Shown one piece after another: positions 9,246 to 20,410 of a DNA stretch of 64,000 nucleotides (within the stretch, counting starts at the first letter, position 1; every line of letters starts with the position of its first letter). A program made the position numbers and the translations under genes. Origin of the DNA: an uncultured Pelagibacteraceae bacterium. GTDB taxonomy: Bacteria > Pseudomonadota > Alphaproteobacteria > Pelagibacterales > Pelagibacteraceae. The DNA is taken from positions 1-64,000 of the forward strand of contig CABYCN010000001.1 in NCBI GenBank assembly GCA_902517455.1, given 5' to 3'. The notes under the pieces were generated by a model that worked only from the letters and a program-made list of their open reading frames with translations, did not search any database and had not been told where the DNA came from.

Positions 9246-10642
9246 TGATTTCTGCAAACTTATCAGCAATATTCTACTTAATTTCAGGGGTTCTTTTCAT
9301 ACTTGCCTTAAGAGGATTATCTTCACCAGAAACATCAAGACAAGGAAATTTTTTTGGTATAGTGGGTATGATAATTGCGATTACAGTTACATTCTTAGCT
9401 GTAGGAAATTTTTCCACTGGTCTTTTATATGTTTTTGTTTTTTTATTAGTAGGCGGCAGTATTGGGGCTTTTATAGCTTACAAAATACCAATGACAGCAA
9501 TGCCAGAATTAGTTGCTGGGTTTCATAGTTTAGTAGGGCTGGCAGCTGTTTTTGTTGCAATTTCAGCGTTTATAAATCCTGGTGCATTTAACCTTGGATC
9601 TCCAGGAAATATAAAACTTGCTAGTTTGATAGAGATGTCAATTGGTGCAGCAGTAGGAGCAATTACTTTTTCAGGATCTGTTATTGCATTTTTAAAACTT
9701 CAAGGAATTATGTCTGGTTCGCCTATCACTTTTAAAGGACAACATATTTTAAATGCGATTATTCTTATCTCTATATTTGTTTTAACTTATTATCTGTGCG
9801 CAACACAGTCATCGAATTTATTTTGGATACTTATTGCAGTATCATTTTTAATTGGTTTCTTGTTGATTATTCCTATTGGTGGTGCAGATATGCCAGTAGT
9901 AATATCTATGTTAAATTCTTATTCTGGTTGGGCAGCTGCAGGTATAGGCTTTACTTTAGAAAATACTGCTTTGATAATTACTGGAGCTCTTGTAGGTTCA
10001 TCAGGGGCTATTTTATCATATATAATGTGTAAAGGAATGAATCGATCATTCTTTAACGTTATTTTGGGAGGATTTGGTGCTACAGAACAATCAAAATCAA
10101 ATCAAAATAAAGAGCAAAAACCTGTTAAGAGCGGCAATGCCGATGATGCTGCTTTTTTAATGAAGAATGCCTCATCTGTAATCATTGTTCCTGGCTATGG
10201 AATGGCGGTTGCTCAAGCTCAACATGCTTTAAGAGAAATGGTTGACGCTCTTAAGAAACTAGATGTCAAAGTATCTTACGCAATTCATCCAGTTGCTGGC
10301 AGAATGCCAGGACATATGAATGTTCTTTTAGCGGAGGCAAACGTTCCTTATGATGAGGTTTTTGAACTAGATGAAATAAATAATGATTTCGCTAATGCTG
10401 ATGTTGCTTATGTGATAGGAGCGAATGATGTTACTAATCCAGTTGCAAAAACCGATCCCCAAAGCCCAATTTATGGTATGCCTGTATTAGATGTGGAAAA
10501 ATGTAAGTCAGTTTTATTTGTAAAAAGAAGCTTATCCGCAGGATATGCGGGTATCGATAATGATTTATTTTATAGAGACAATACTCTTATGTTATTTGCT
10601 GACGCAAAAAAAATGACGGAGGAAATAATTAAGAGCTTATAG
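9245..10642 (+). CDS. pntB: NAD(P) transhydrogenase subunit beta
   Basis: GGADMPVVISMLNSYSGWAAAGIGFTL...IVPGYGMAVAQAQHALREM...HPVAGRMPGHMNVLLAEANVPYD. Confidence 0.98.
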   Translation: MISANLSAIFYLISGVLFILALRGLSSPETSRQGNFFGIVGMIIAITVTFLAVGNFSTGLLYVFVFLLVGGSIGAFIAYKIPMTAMPELVAGFHSLVGLAAVFVAISAFINPGAFNLGSPGNIKLASLIEMSIGAAVGAITFSGSVIAFLKLQGIMSGSPITFKGQHILNAIILISIFVLTYYLCATQSSNLFWILIAVSFLIGFLLIIPIGGADMPVVISMLNSYSGWAAAGIGFTLENTALIITGALVGSSGAILSYIMCKGMNRSFFNVILGGFGATEQSKSNQNKEQKPVKSGNADDAAFLMKNASSVIIVPGYGMAVAQAQHALREMVDALKKLDVKVSYAIHPVAGRMPGHMNVLLAEANVPYDEVFELDEINNDFANADVAYVIGANDVTNPVAKTDPQSPIYGMPVLDVEKCKSVLFVKRSLSAGYAGIDNDLFYRDNTLMLFADAKKMTEEIIKSL

Positions 10643-10661
10643 TATTAAAGCAAATAATTTT

Positions 10662-11420
10662 ATGGGATATATTAAAAAACTTTTTTTACTATTTATCCCT
10701 CCGATATTTCATAAATTGTTTAAAAGTAAAAATTATCAATATATCTCTAAATTTAAAACTTATAAATCTGCCCAATTAAAATCAGATATTTATTTTGATA
10801 AAAAAGCTACTGAAAAGTTTTTAGGTCCAAACGAAGTAGAAACATCTGGTAGATTTAATTTAATATCTTTATTAGTATTATCATTAAATAAAAAAAAAAT
10901 AAAAGTAATAGATTATGGAGGAGGATCTAACCCTGTCTTTAGTTACATAAAAAATTCAATTGATAAAAATGTAAAAACTTACATAGTTGAACCAGAAATT
11001 TTTTGTAAAAAAATTAAAAAAAAGATACCTAAGCGGTTTAAAAATTTTATATATTATTTCAGTTCATTAAAAAAAATAAATGTAAAATCAATTGATATTG
11101 TCTGCTTTAACAGCTCTATGCAATATATTGAAAATTATGAGGCTTTAATAAAAAGATTAGTTAATTTAAAACCAAAGTATTTTTTAATTACCAGAACAAA
11201 CTTTCATTTAGGCAAAGAAAATTATTTTACTCTTGAATGTGGAATTAAAGGAAGTTTGCATCCATATACTTTTTTCTCATTTTCTAAATTTGTTAAATTT
11301 ATGAAATTAAATAAATATAATTTGGTTTTTTCAAACAAATATAATATTAATAAATATAATCATGAATATATAGATGGCAAAACATTCTTTCACAAAGATA
11401 TTATTTTTAAAAAAATTTAA
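10662..11420 (+). CDS. Putative SAM-dependent methyltransferase (TIGR04325-like)
   Basis: KVIDYGGGSNPVFSYI motif-I-like sequence; IDIVCFNSSMQYIENYEALIKRL. Confidence 0.6.
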   Translation: MGYIKKLFLLFIPPIFHKLFKSKNYQYISKFKTYKSAQLKSDIYFDKKATEKFLGPNEVETSGRFNLISLLVLSLNKKKIKVIDYGGGSNPVFSYIKNSIDKNVKTYIVEPEIFCKKIKKKIPKRFKNFIYYFSSLKKINVKSIDIVCFNSSMQYIENYEALIKRLVNLKPKYFLITRTNFHLGKENYFTLECGIKGSLHPYTFFSFSKFVKFMKLNKYNLVFSNKYNINKYNHEYIDGKTFFHKDIIFKKI

Positions 11421-11435
11421 TTGTAGAAGTTGCAA

Positions 11436-12128
11436 ATGACTAAAATATTTTGCGATATAGCTGACATTAAAATAATCAAAAAATTCAATAAAAAAAAAAT
11501 CGTAAAGGGCTTCACAACCAATCCTAGCTTAATTAGAAAAGCAGGAGCACAAAATTACTCAGAGTATTGTAAAAATATTTTAAGAACTGTAAAAAAACCT
11601 ATTTCATTTGAAGTGTTTGCCGATAGTGAAAAAGAGATAATTGATCAAGCACTATTAATAAACAAATGGGGAAAAAATGTTTATGTAAAAATTCCAGTTA
11701 CTAATTCAAAAGGAAAGTTTCTTGGTAAAGTAATAAAAAAACTTAATAACGATAACATTAAATTAAATATTACTGCAGTTTACACAGCAAGACAAACTAA
11801 CAAAATTCTTAAGGCAATAAATAAAAAAACGAAATTGATAATATCTATTTTTGCTGGTAGAGCAGGAGATACTGGTAAAGACCCAGTGCCTGAAATTAAA
11901 AAAAGTATTCTTTTAGCAAAAAAATTTAAAAATGTTCAAATTTTATGGGCAAGTGTAAGGGAACCATACAACTACATTCAAGCAAAACAACTTGGTTGTG
12001 ATATCATAACCGTTCCTCCAACAACTATTCAAAAGATAGAGAAATTTGGTAAATCATTTAATCAATTGACTATTGAGACAGTCAAAGCGTTTTTAATTGA
12101 TAGTAAAAAATCGAGATTTAAAATTTAA
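11436..12128 (+). CDS. Transaldolase (Fsa/TalC-like)
   Basis: MTKIFCDIADIKIIKKF...VKGFTTNPSLIRKAG...LNITAVYTARQ...ISIFAGRAGDTGKDP. ATG at 11436 preferred over TTG at 11430. Confidence 0.9.
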   Translation: MTKIFCDIADIKIIKKFNKKKIVKGFTTNPSLIRKAGAQNYSEYCKNILRTVKKPISFEVFADSEKEIIDQALLINKWGKNVYVKIPVTNSKGKFLGKVIKKLNNDNIKLNITAVYTARQTNKILKAINKKTKLIISIFAGRAGDTGKDPVPEIKKSILLAKKFKNVQILWASVREPYNYIQAKQLGCDIITVPPTTIQKIEKFGKSFNQLTIETVKAFLIDSKKSRFKI

Positions 12129-12133
12129 TATAT

Positions 12134-12210
<77 letters not shown>

Positions 12211-12216
12211 ATATAA

Positions 12217-12423
12217 TTAAATCCTATTTTTTAGTTTATTAAGCTTTTTAACTCTTTTGATATTTTCTTGAAGTATTCTTTTCTTTTTTTCAGAGGGTTT
12301 TTCATATGTATTTTTCAATTTAATAATTTTGAAAAAACCATCTCTTTGAAGTTTTCTTTTTAAAACTCTTAAAGCTTGCTCTATATTATTGTCTTTGACT
12401 TCTATTTTAATAACTACCTCCAA
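12217..12423 (-). CDS. rpsU: 30S ribosomal protein S21
   Basis: IEVKDNNIEQALRVLKRKLQRDGFFKIIKLKNTYEKPSEKKKR. Confidence 0.93.
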   Translation of the reverse strand: MEVVIKIEVKDNNIEQALRVLKRKLQRDGFFKIIKLKNTYEKPSEKKKRILQENIKRVKKLNKLKNRI

Positions 12424-12476
12424 AAAAAACGATAAGTATCATCTTTGTAAATTTTTGTCCATAAATTTAATTATTT

Positions 12477-13055
12477 TTATTGAACTTTACTTTGATTTTT
12501 CAGTTTTTCTTTTTCTTTTTTTTCTCTCTTAATTCTTCTTTCAGCTTTTTCTAAGGCCTCAACTAAATCTTTTTGATTGAAAAGATTTAAAGCTACAGGA
12601 TCCTTTGGATTTAAATTATTATAATTCCAGTAATTTTTATTTCTAATTGAAGTGACTGAATTTTTAGTTATGCCAACTAACTTGGCTATTTGCGAGTCTT
12701 TCAATAAACTGTGTTGCTTTATCAACCACAAAGCCGAGTCAGGCTTATCTTGTCTTTTGGAAAGAGGAATATATTTCTTAATCTTTTTTTCAGAATTTGA
12801 TATCTCAATGTCTGCACTTTGAATTTTAAGTGGTCTGTTCTCATCTTTTGAGGATAAATCAATCTCTTCTCTAGATAATTGCCCAGAAATGATGGGATTA
12901 TAAGCTTTAATACCCTTAGCAACTTCACCATCTGCGATACCTTGAATTTCTACCTCGTGTAAATTACAAAAATTAGCAATTTGCTTAAAAGTCAAAGTTG
13001 TGTTTTCTACAAGCCATACAGCAGTAGCTAATGGCATAAGAGGAGCGCTAGACAT
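12477..13055 (-). CDS. trcR: DUF1013 family protein (cell-cycle regulator TrcR-like)
   Basis: MPLATAVWLVENTTLTFKQIANFCNLHEVEIQGIADGEVAKGIKAYNPI, characteristic of the alphaproteobacterial DUF1013 family. Confidence 0.85.
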   Translation of the reverse strand: MSSAPLMPLATAVWLVENTTLTFKQIANFCNLHEVEIQGIADGEVAKGIKAYNPIISGQLSREEIDLSSKDENRPLKIQSADIEISNSEKKIKKYIPLSKRQDKPDSALWLIKQHSLLKDSQIAKLVGITKNSVTSIRNKNYWNYNNLNPKDPVALNLFNQKDLVEALEKAERRIKREKKEKEKLKNQSKVQ

Positions 13056-13286
13056 TTAATTTTTTTTTTCTGATTTAAAATTTTGAAACTTTTTATTGAA
13101 TTTACTTATCCTACCTTTATCCATTAATTTTTGTTTTCCCCCAGTCCAAGCAGAATGAGACTTTGGGTCAATTTCTAATTTTAATAAATCTCCTTTAACT
13201 CCCCATGTTGATTTTGTTTCAAACTGAGAACCATCTGTCATTTCTACTTTAATGGTATGATAGTCTGGATGTAAGTTTTTTTTCAT
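13056..13286 (-). CDS. rpmE: 50S ribosomal protein L31
   Basis: [29 protein letters not shown]...[20 protein letters not shown]. Confidence 0.95.
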   Translation of the reverse strand: MKKNLHPDYHTIKVEMTDGSQFETKSTWGVKGDLLKLEIDPKSHSAWTGGKQKLMDKGRISKFNKKFQNFKSEKKN

Positions 13287-13321
13287 TTTGAGATTTATAA
13301 CAAAAGAATTTTCTAAAACAA

Positions 13322-14062
13322 TTAAAAGTTATCTAATTTTTCAAGTAATTTTGGGCTTATATTTGCACTTGAAGCAATAACTTTAACATTAATGTTATTA
13401 TTTAGGTTGATTTCATTTACTGAGCCTCCAGCCTCTTTTACTAATATTATCCCAGCTGCAATATCCCATAAGTTTAAATTCTTCTGAAAATATCCATCAT
13501 ATCTTCCTGAAGCAACGTAAGCCATGTCCAAAGCTGCACAGCCAGATTTTCTAAGTGTTAAATCTAGGCTGTTGTTTATTTGGCCGCCAGTTGCAAATAA
13601 ACAATCATTGAGCAAATTTTTTTTTGAAACCCTAATTCTATGATTATTAAAAAAAGCACCTGCATTTTTTTCTGCATAGAACATTTCATTTTTAATAGGA
13701 TCAAATATTAATCCAGAAATAATTTCACCAGAGGATTTTAGTGCTATAGAAATTGCAAAATGGGGTATGCCATGTAAAAAATTAATTGTTCCATCTATTG
13801 GATCTATAATCCATACGTTATTTTTGTCTTTATTATTTTCAGAACCATCCTCTTCGCTTATTATTGAATAATTTGGCCTAGCTTTCTTTAATTCTTCAAT
13901 AATTATTTTTTCTACTCTTCTGTCTGAGCTAGTAACAAAGTCTTTTGGTCCTTTTCTAGAGACTTGTAAATTTTCAATTTCACCAAAATCTCTAATAATT
14001 ACCTTCGAAGCTTTTTCAGAAGCTTTAATCATTATATTCATATTTGGAGATATTGAATTCAT
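13322..14062 (-). CDS. suhB: Inositol monophosphatase family protein
   Basis: [32 protein letters not shown]...[25 protein letters not shown]...[15 protein letters not shown]. Confidence 0.93.
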   Translation of the reverse strand: MNSISPNMNIMIKASEKASKVIIRDFGEIENLQVSRKGPKDFVTSSDRRVEKIIIEELKKARPNYSIISEEDGSENNKDKNNVWIIDPIDGTINFLHGIPHFAISIALKSSGEIISGLIFDPIKNEMFYAEKNAGAFFNNHRIRVSKKNLLNDCLFATGGQINNSLDLTLRKSGCAALDMAYVASGRYDGYFQKNLNLWDIAAGIILVKEAGGSVNEINLNNNINVKVIASSANISPKLLEKLDNF

Positions 14063-14067
14063 TTTAA

Positions 14068-14628
14068 TTAAATTTTTTTAACGTATTCTATATTTCTTGT
14101 ATCAATAATAATTTCGTCTCCAGCCTCAATAAATGGAGGTACCTGTATACTTAACCCATTATTTAAAATAGCAGGTTTATATGAAGAAGAAACTGTTTGA
14201 CCTTTTAATGCTACATCTGTTTCTTCTATCTTACAAGTTACTTGATTTGGTAAATTAACTGATATGGGGGTATTATTATAAAAACTGACTAACACATCTA
14301 AGTTTTCTGTTAGAAATTTACCTTTATTGCCTATTATATTTTTTTTTATTTCTATTTGCTCGAAAGATTTGGGCTCCATAAAAAAATAGTTTCTGTCATC
14401 CTCATATAAATATTTGAAATTTACTTCTTCTAATGATGCTTTTTCAACAGTCTCACTAGATCTAAATCTTTCGTTTAATTTTGTATTTTTATTTACACTC
14501 TTCATTTCTACTTGTGCAAACGCTCCTCCTTTGCCAGGTTTTACATGTTGCGTTTTAAGAACTTGCCATAAATCATTTTTATGTTCTAACAACATTCCTA
14601 CCCTAATTTCACTCGCATTAATTTTCAT
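14068..14628 (-). CDS. efp: Elongation factor P
   Basis: MKINASEIRVGMLLEHKNDLWQVLKTQHVKPGKGGAFAQVEMKSV...IQVPPFIEAGDEIIIDTRNIEYVKK. Confidence 0.96.
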   Translation of the reverse strand: MKINASEIRVGMLLEHKNDLWQVLKTQHVKPGKGGAFAQVEMKSVNKNTKLNERFRSSETVEKASLEEVNFKYLYEDDRNYFFMEPKSFEQIEIKKNIIGNKGKFLTENLDVLVSFYNNTPISVNLPNQVTCKIEETDVALKGQTVSSSYKPAILNNGLSIQVPPFIEAGDEIIIDTRNIEYVKKI

Positions 14629-15239
14629 TTCAATTTTTTTATTGCATCTACTGGTTTTAGTTTTTTATTATTCCAAATGTAGCCTGAAATAGCTAAAAAG
14701 TTGGCTTTATTCAATAGCAGTTTTTTATAATTATTTGCATTTATACCGCCGATAGCAACTATAGGCGTTTTAGTAAGCTTTCTTGCTTTTTTTAATAAAT
14801 TAATAGAGGCCTTATGTTTTATACTTTTAGTTTTTGATGAATTGAATGCCCCAAGAGCTATGTAATTGGCTTTATTTTTTACTGCAACTTTCAACAATCT
14901 AATTGAGTTGTGACAAGTAATTCCTACTATTTTATTTCCAATCAATTCTCTCGCTTTTAAAATATTCATGTCTTTTTGACCTAAATGACAACCATCAACA
15001 TTTAATTTTTTTGAAAGAAAAACATCATCATTTATTAAAAATTTAACATTAAATTTTTTACATATTTTCCTAATTTTCCTTCCAATAATTAATTTTTTTT
15101 TAAAACTTTCATTTTTAAGTCTTAGTTGAAAAAAACTTACTTTCTTATGTTTTAGAACTTTGGTTAAATCACCATAGAAAAATTTGTTAATTTTCAATGG
15201 TGAAATAAGGTAAATAAATTTTTTTTTATTAAATCTCAA
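14625..15239 (-). CDS. thiE: Thiamine phosphate synthase
   Basis: FFQLRLKNES...FLINDDVFLSKKLNVDGCHLGQKDM...GITCHN...KTPIVAIGGINANN. Confidence 0.88.
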   Translation of the reverse strand: MRFNKKKFIYLISPLKINKFFYGDLTKVLKHKKVSFFQLRLKNESFKKKLIIGRKIRKICKKFNVKFLINDDVFLSKKLNVDGCHLGQKDMNILKARELIGNKIVGITCHNSIRLLKVAVKNKANYIALGAFNSSKTKSIKHKASINLLKKARKLTKTPIVAIGGINANNYKKLLLNKANFLAISGYIWNNKKLKPVDAIKKLK

Positions 15240-16236
15240 GATCTTTTGACCAATTTCCCTGAGCAGCCAATGTGTTCATTTTTGCTCGATGGTTAAAAAC
15301 CTTTTGAGTGCCTTCAATATTTCTAATATCCTTTGACCAAAATTTTAAAGCACTTTGTTGAAGAGCTCTTCCATAAGAGTAGCTAATTATGAAATTAGTA
15401 TCATTAATCTTACTAATTAAATTTAGATTTTCTGTCGATTCTATCTCTGATTGGCCACCAGATAAAAAGGCAATTCCTGGAACTTCGGTTGGTACTGAAT
15501 TTTTTAAACATTTCAAAGTTAATTCTGCAACCTCTTTATTTGAAATTTTATCTTTAGATTTATTACCAGCCAATATCATATTTGGTTTAAGTATAATTCC
15601 TTTTAAATCAACTTTATGTAGAATTAATTCCTCAAAGCATTTTTTAATTACTTCTGAGGTTTTTTCAAAACAATCTTTTGCTGAATGTTCACCATCCATC
15701 AAGACTTCCGGCTCAACTATTGGAACCATATTATTTTCCTGAACTAATGCAGAATATCTTGCTAATGCGTGCGCATTAGATTGTATTGATAGTTTGCTAG
15801 GATAATTTTCAGATATATTGTAAACACCTCTCCATTTTGTAAATTTTGCACCAAGTTTATAATATTCTTTTAATCTTTCTCTTAACCCATCTAAGCCTTC
15901 AGTAATTTTTTCATTTGTTGAGCCAGCTAGGATCTTTGCGCCTGTATCAACCTTTATACCAGGTAAAGAGCCCATCTCTAAAATTAATTTAGGGATTTTA
16001 TCTTTTTTTGAGCTTTCTTGTTTTATTGTTTCGTCATAAAGAATAACACCTCCAATACATTCACTCATACATGATGCGCTAAAAAGTGTCTCTCTAAACA
16101 ACAATCTATTATCTGGGGTTGATGGAACATTAACATCTTCTAATCTTTTGGTCATTGTTCCAGTACTCTCATCGGCAGCTAAAATACCTTTTCCTTTTTC
16201 CAAAATTTTAAGAGCTATGGTATTTAATTCTGACAT
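15229..16236 (-). CDS. Fructose-bisphosphate aldolase, class I
   Basis: KGILAADESTGTMTKRLE...KFTKWRGVYNI...GIILKPNMILAG...GIAFLSGGQSEIESTENLN. Confidence 0.95.
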   Translation of the reverse strand: MSELNTIALKILEKGKGILAADESTGTMTKRLEDVNVPSTPDNRLLFRETLFSASCMSECIGGVILYDETIKQESSKKDKIPKLILEMGSLPGIKVDTGAKILAGSTNEKITEGLDGLRERLKEYYKLGAKFTKWRGVYNISENYPSKLSIQSNAHALARYSALVQENNMVPIVEPEVLMDGEHSAKDCFEKTSEVIKKCFEELILHKVDLKGIILKPNMILAGNKSKDKISNKEVAELTLKCLKNSVPTEVPGIAFLSGGQSEIESTENLNLISKINDTNFIISYSYGRALQQSALKFWSKDIRNIEGTQKVFNHRAKMNTLAAQGNWSKDLEI

Positions 16237-16237
16237 A

Positions 16238-17416
16238 TTATTTTAGTGCTTTTATACCAGGAAGTTCTTTTCCTTCAAGGTATTCTAAGAATGCTCCACC
16301 AGCAGTTGAAACAAAGTTGAAATTATCAATTGCACTAATTTGATTTATTAAAGCTATAGTGTCTCCACCTCCAACGACAGAAAAAATGGATTTATCTTTA
16401 TTTTTCTTAATTATAGCTTTTGCAATTTCATAACTACCGTTTGCAAAATTTGGGTTTTCAAAATAACCAGCAGGCCCGTTCCACAGAACCGTTTCACTAA
16501 TTTCTATAATTTTTTGAATTTTGTCTATAGTTTTCGGCCCAATGTCTAATATTAGATCATCGTTTTTTATTTTATTTAATTCTTTAATTTGCGAAGAATC
16601 ATTCATATGTTTGCCAACTAAAACGTCTTCTGGATAAATAATTTTACAAAAATGACTTTTAGAAATTTTAAAAATTTCATCAATTATCTGTTCGCAATTT
16701 TCCTCTCTAATTGACTTTCCTATTTGATTTCCTTTATAACCAAGAATAGTATTTGCCATTCCACCAACGATAATAATATTGTTAAATTTTGGTATTAAAT
16801 TTTTAATTATTCCAATTTTTGTAGAGATTTTTGATCCTCCAATAATACAAGTAATTGGTTTTTTAATTTCAGTTGTAACTTTTTTTAAGGCATTTATTTC
16901 TGTTTCTAATTGTAATCCTGCAAAAGATGGTAAAAATTCGGTGATTTTACACAATGAAGCGTGGGATCTATGCGAACAAGAAAATGCATCATTTACGAAC
17001 AAATCAGCAAGTTGGGCTAATCTTTTTGCAAAAGAAGCGTCATTATTTTCTTCTTCCTCATAAAATCTAATATTTTCCAAAAAAACTATCCGATCATTAG
17101 GGTCTTTAAATAAATCCTCTTTTTTTAATTTAAAAATATCTTCATAGATAACTCTAATTTTTTTTTGAACTTTTTTTTCTAAATTTTCACAAATTGGTTT
17201 GAGAGACAGATCTTTATTTTTTTTGCCTTTTGGTCTTCCCACATGGGAGATTATTATTATTTTTGAGTTATTACTTATTAAAAATTTGATAATTGGTAAG
17301 ATCTTATCAATTCTTGTTTGATCTGTAATAACACCATCTTTTAATGGAACATTTAAATCTAATCTTAGTAAAACTTTTTTTTGATTAAGATCCCCATAAT
17401 CTCTAATATTTTCCAT
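16238..17416 (-). CDS. pgk: Phosphoglycerate kinase
   Basis: KKVLLRLDLNVPLKDG...ISHVGRPKGKK...FVNDAFSCSHRSHAS...ETVLWNGPAGYFE...VVGGGDTIALI. Confidence 0.97.
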   Translation of the reverse strand: MENIRDYGDLNQKKVLLRLDLNVPLKDGVITDQTRIDKILPIIKFLISNNSKIIIISHVGRPKGKKNKDLSLKPICENLEKKVQKKIRVIYEDIFKLKKEDLFKDPNDRIVFLENIRFYEEEENNDASFAKRLAQLADLFVNDAFSCSHRSHASLCKITEFLPSFAGLQLETEINALKKVTTEIKKPITCIIGGSKISTKIGIIKNLIPKFNNIIIVGGMANTILGYKGNQIGKSIREENCEQIIDEIFKISKSHFCKIIYPEDVLVGKHMNDSSQIKELNKIKNDDLILDIGPKTIDKIQKIIEISETVLWNGPAGYFENPNFANGSYEIAKAIIKKNKDKSIFSVVGGGDTIALINQISAIDNFNFVSTAGGAFLEYLEGKELPGIKALK

Positions 17417-18417
17417 TAAGAATTCTTATGAAGATACTCTACTATATCACACATCCTATTTGAAAAGGCCCACTCATTGTCATACCAAGCTGAAATTTTT
17501 CCCATGTTCTTCGTAACCACAGTTGTTAAACTTGCATCGACAATTGAAGAGGCAGGATTATGGTTAAAATCCACAGAAACAAGTTTCTCATTTGTGATTT
17601 TAAGAACTTTATTTTTTTTACTAAAACTCTGGAACGCCAAATTAATTTTTTCAATACTCAAGTCATTTTTTGTGCAAAATACAAATTCTATTAAAGAAAC
17701 ATTTGGAGTAGGAACTCTTATTGCTATACCTTCCAATTTACCTTTTAAAGAGGGTATAATTTCACCAATTGCCTTAGATGCACCTGTAGATGTTGGCACT
17801 ATAGATTGATTAGCTGATCGAGCTCTTCTAGGATCTTTGTGAGAATTATCTAAAATTCTTTGATCACTTGTAAAAGCGTGTATTGTTGTCATAAAACCTT
17901 TTTCAATTTTAAAATTTTCATTTAATACATGTGCTACCGGTGCAAGACAGTTTGTTGTACATGACGCTGCAGAAATAATTTTATCCTCTTTTTTTAACTC
18001 TGTTTCATTTACTCCAAACACAACAGTTTTGTCAGCATTTTTACATGGAGCAGAAACTATGACTTTTTTTATTCCATTATTTAGATGAGGTAATAATTTT
18101 TCTTTAGAATTAAATTTGCCAGTGCATTCAAAAACATAATCAACATCATATTTTTTCCAATTTATATTATTTATATCCATTTCTTGGCTAAAAGAGATTT
18201 TGTTTTTATTTATAAAAAGATATTTTTCATCAAAATTTATTTGAGCATTAAATTTACCATGAATGGAGTCGTATTTTAAAAGATTTGAGCAAACTTCAGG
18301 ATTTGTTCTGTTATTAATATGTTTAATTTCAATATCTTTAAAATTATTCTCTATAATAGATCGAATAATCATTCTTCCTATTCGCCCCATTCCATTTATT
18401 CCAATTTTTATTTTCAT
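17416..18417 (-). CDS. gap: Glyceraldehyde-3-phosphate dehydrogenase
   Basis: [16 protein letters not shown]...[22 protein letters not shown]...[14 protein letters not shown]. Confidence 0.97.
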   Translation of the reverse strand: MKIKIGINGMGRIGRMIIRSIIENNFKDIEIKHINNRTNPEVCSNLLKYDSIHGKFNAQINFDEKYLFINKNKISFSQEMDINNINWKKYDVDYVFECTGKFNSKEKLLPHLNNGIKKVIVSAPCKNADKTVVFGVNETELKKEDKIISAASCTTNCLAPVAHVLNENFKIEKGFMTTIHAFTSDQRILDNSHKDPRRARSANQSIVPTSTGASKAIGEIIPSLKGKLEGIAIRVPTPNVSLIEFVFCTKNDLSIEKINLAFQSFSKKNKVLKITNEKLVSVDFNHNPASSIVDASLTTVVTKNMGKISAWYDNEWAFSNRMCDIVEYLHKNS

Positions 18418-20357
18418 AATCTTTTTTTTATTTTATCGGCAATACTCTCTGGATTTAATCCAAAATAATTGTATATTTTTTTATATGGTGCACTTTTTCC
18501 AAAATCATTTATTCCAAAATTCAATCCTTTAATACCAGTGTATTTTTTCCAATAACCTGTCTCAGAGGCCTCAATAGACACAACAAGTTTAGTTTCACTT
18601 AAAATTTTATTTTTGTAGCCTTCACTTTTTTGGTCAAATAATTCGTGACAAGGCATCGATATCACTTTTGAATAGATACCATCTGTGGCTAATTTATGAC
18701 TTACATCAATTGCCACCTTGGTTTCTGATCCAGTTGCAAGGATTGTTAAACTTATATTTTCTCCAGATCTTAAAATCTCGTAAGCACCGTCAGCAGACTC
18801 ATTCTTTGATGAATTTTTTAGTCGAACAGGTTCAATTCCTTGTCGGGTTAAAGCAATTACACTTGGAGTATTTTTATTTTCAATCGCTAACTGCCAACAT
18901 TCAAAAGTTTCGATTAAATCAGATGGCCTAAAAACATTTAAATTTGGAATAGATCTTAAACTTGTCAATTGTTCGATTGGCTGATGAGTAGGTCCATCTT
19001 CACCTAGTCCAATAGAGTCATGCGTGAATACATATATAATTCTTTGTTTCATCATCGCTGCCAGTCTAATTGATGGTTTACAATAATCACTAAATATTAA
19101 AAATGTACCACCGTATGGAATTAAATTACCGTGTAATGCAATTCCATTCATTATTCCACACATTGCGTGTTCTCTGACTCCATAGTGAATATAGTTTCCA
19201 GAAAAATTTCCAGGTTTCATTATTTTATGATCTTTAGTTTTGGTATTATTTGATCCAGCCAAATCTGCCGAACCTCCAATTAAATTTGGTAGTTTAGATA
19301 TAATATTTAAAAATATTTCAGAGGATTTTCTAGTAGCAAGTGGATTAGAATTTTTTAAATAATCACTTTTTGTTTTTTCAATTAAATTTTTAAATGAGTT
19401 TAAATTTTGAAAATTTTTAAGAACTCTTTTATATTTATTTTGATGCTTCCTTGCTTTTTTTGAGGCACTTTCTCCAATTTTTCTCCATTTAACTAACAGT
19501 TCATTTGGTATTTTAAAAGGTTCACAATTCCATTCGAGTTTTTTTCTAACAAGTTTGATTTCGTCTTTCCCCAAAGGACTTCCATGGGATGATGCTTTGC
19601 CACCTTTATTTGGAGATCCATAACCGATTGTCGTTTTGCATGAAATTGCTATTGGCTTATTCGATTTTTGGGCTTTTTTAAGAGCATTTGATATTTCTTT
19701 ATAGTTATGACCATTGATTTTTAAAAAATCCCAACCATAACTCCGAAACCTTTTTTCATGATCATCAGAAACTGCTAAGCTAGTAGGTCCATCAATTGAA
19801 ATAGAATTATTATCAAAAAGTAAAATTAGATTTTTAAGTTTAAGATGACCAGCTAAGCTTAAAGCTTCATGACTAATTCCCTCCATTAAGCAACCATCAC
19901 CTGCTAATACATAAGTTTTGTGATTAATTTTATTTTTTCCAAACTTTTTTTTTAAAATTTCTTCAGATATCGCAAAACCAACTGCATTCGATATTCCTTG
20001 ACCTAAAGGGCCAGTTGTTGTCTCAATACCTGTGTTAGGATGATATTCGGGATGACCAGCACAAATCGAATCTAATTGCCTAAAATTTTTAATATCATTC
20101 AATGAAACGCTTTTGTAACCTGTTAGATACAAAAGAGAGTAAAGCAACATAGACCCATGACCTGCAGAAACAACAAATCGATCTCGATTTATCCAATCCG
20201 GACTTTTTGGATTGAAATTTAAAAAATCTTTAAATAAAACAGTAGCAACATCAGCCATTCCCATAGGCATTCCTGGATGCCCCGAATTAGCTTTTTGAAC
20301 AGCATCAATAGATAAAAACCTGATACAATTAGCTAGTTTCCTATATTGTTTATCCAA
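18414..20357 (-). CDS. tkt: Transketolase (TTG start proposed at 20357)
   Basis: [35 protein letters not shown]...[13 protein letters not shown]. The track start at 20459 overlaps the divergent ORF; TTG at 20357-20355 gives [13 protein letters not shown]. Confidence 0.93.
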   Translation of the reverse strand: MDKQYRKLANCIRFLSIDAVQKANSGHPGMPMGMADVATVLFKDFLNFNPKSPDWINRDRFVVSAGHGSMLLYSLLYLTGYKSVSLNDIKNFRQLDSICAGHPEYHPNTGIETTTGPLGQGISNAVGFAISEEILKKKFGKNKINHKTYVLAGDGCLMEGISHEALSLAGHLKLKNLILLFDNNSISIDGPTSLAVSDDHEKRFRSYGWDFLKINGHNYKEISNALKKAQKSNKPIAISCKTTIGYGSPNKGGKASSHGSPLGKDEIKLVRKKLEWNCEPFKIPNELLVKWRKIGESASKKARKHQNKYKRVLKNFQNLNSFKNLIEKTKSDYLKNSNPLATRKSSEIFLNIISKLPNLIGGSADLAGSNNTKTKDHKIMKPGNFSGNYIHYGVREHAMCGIMNGIALHGNLIPYGGTFLIFSDYCKPSIRLAAMMKQRIIYVFTHDSIGLGEDGPTHQPIEQLTSLRSIPNLNVFRPSDLIETFECWQLAIENKNTPSVIALTRQGIEPVRLKNSSKNESADGAYEILRSGENISLTILATGSETKVAIDVSHKLATDGIYSKVISMPCHELFDQKSEGYKNKILSETKLVVSIEASETGYWKKYTGIKGLNFGINDFGKSAPYKKIYNYFGLNPESIADKIKKRL

Positions 20358-20410
20358 AATTATCCTGTCTAGACTAAGAAGATTCGATTTAATAATATAA
20401 TTATATATAT

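Noticed and set aside
9796-10032. 78-aa plus-strand ORF
   Set aside because: Lies inside pntB in another frame, with low-complexity aromatic/Ser composition; chance ORF.
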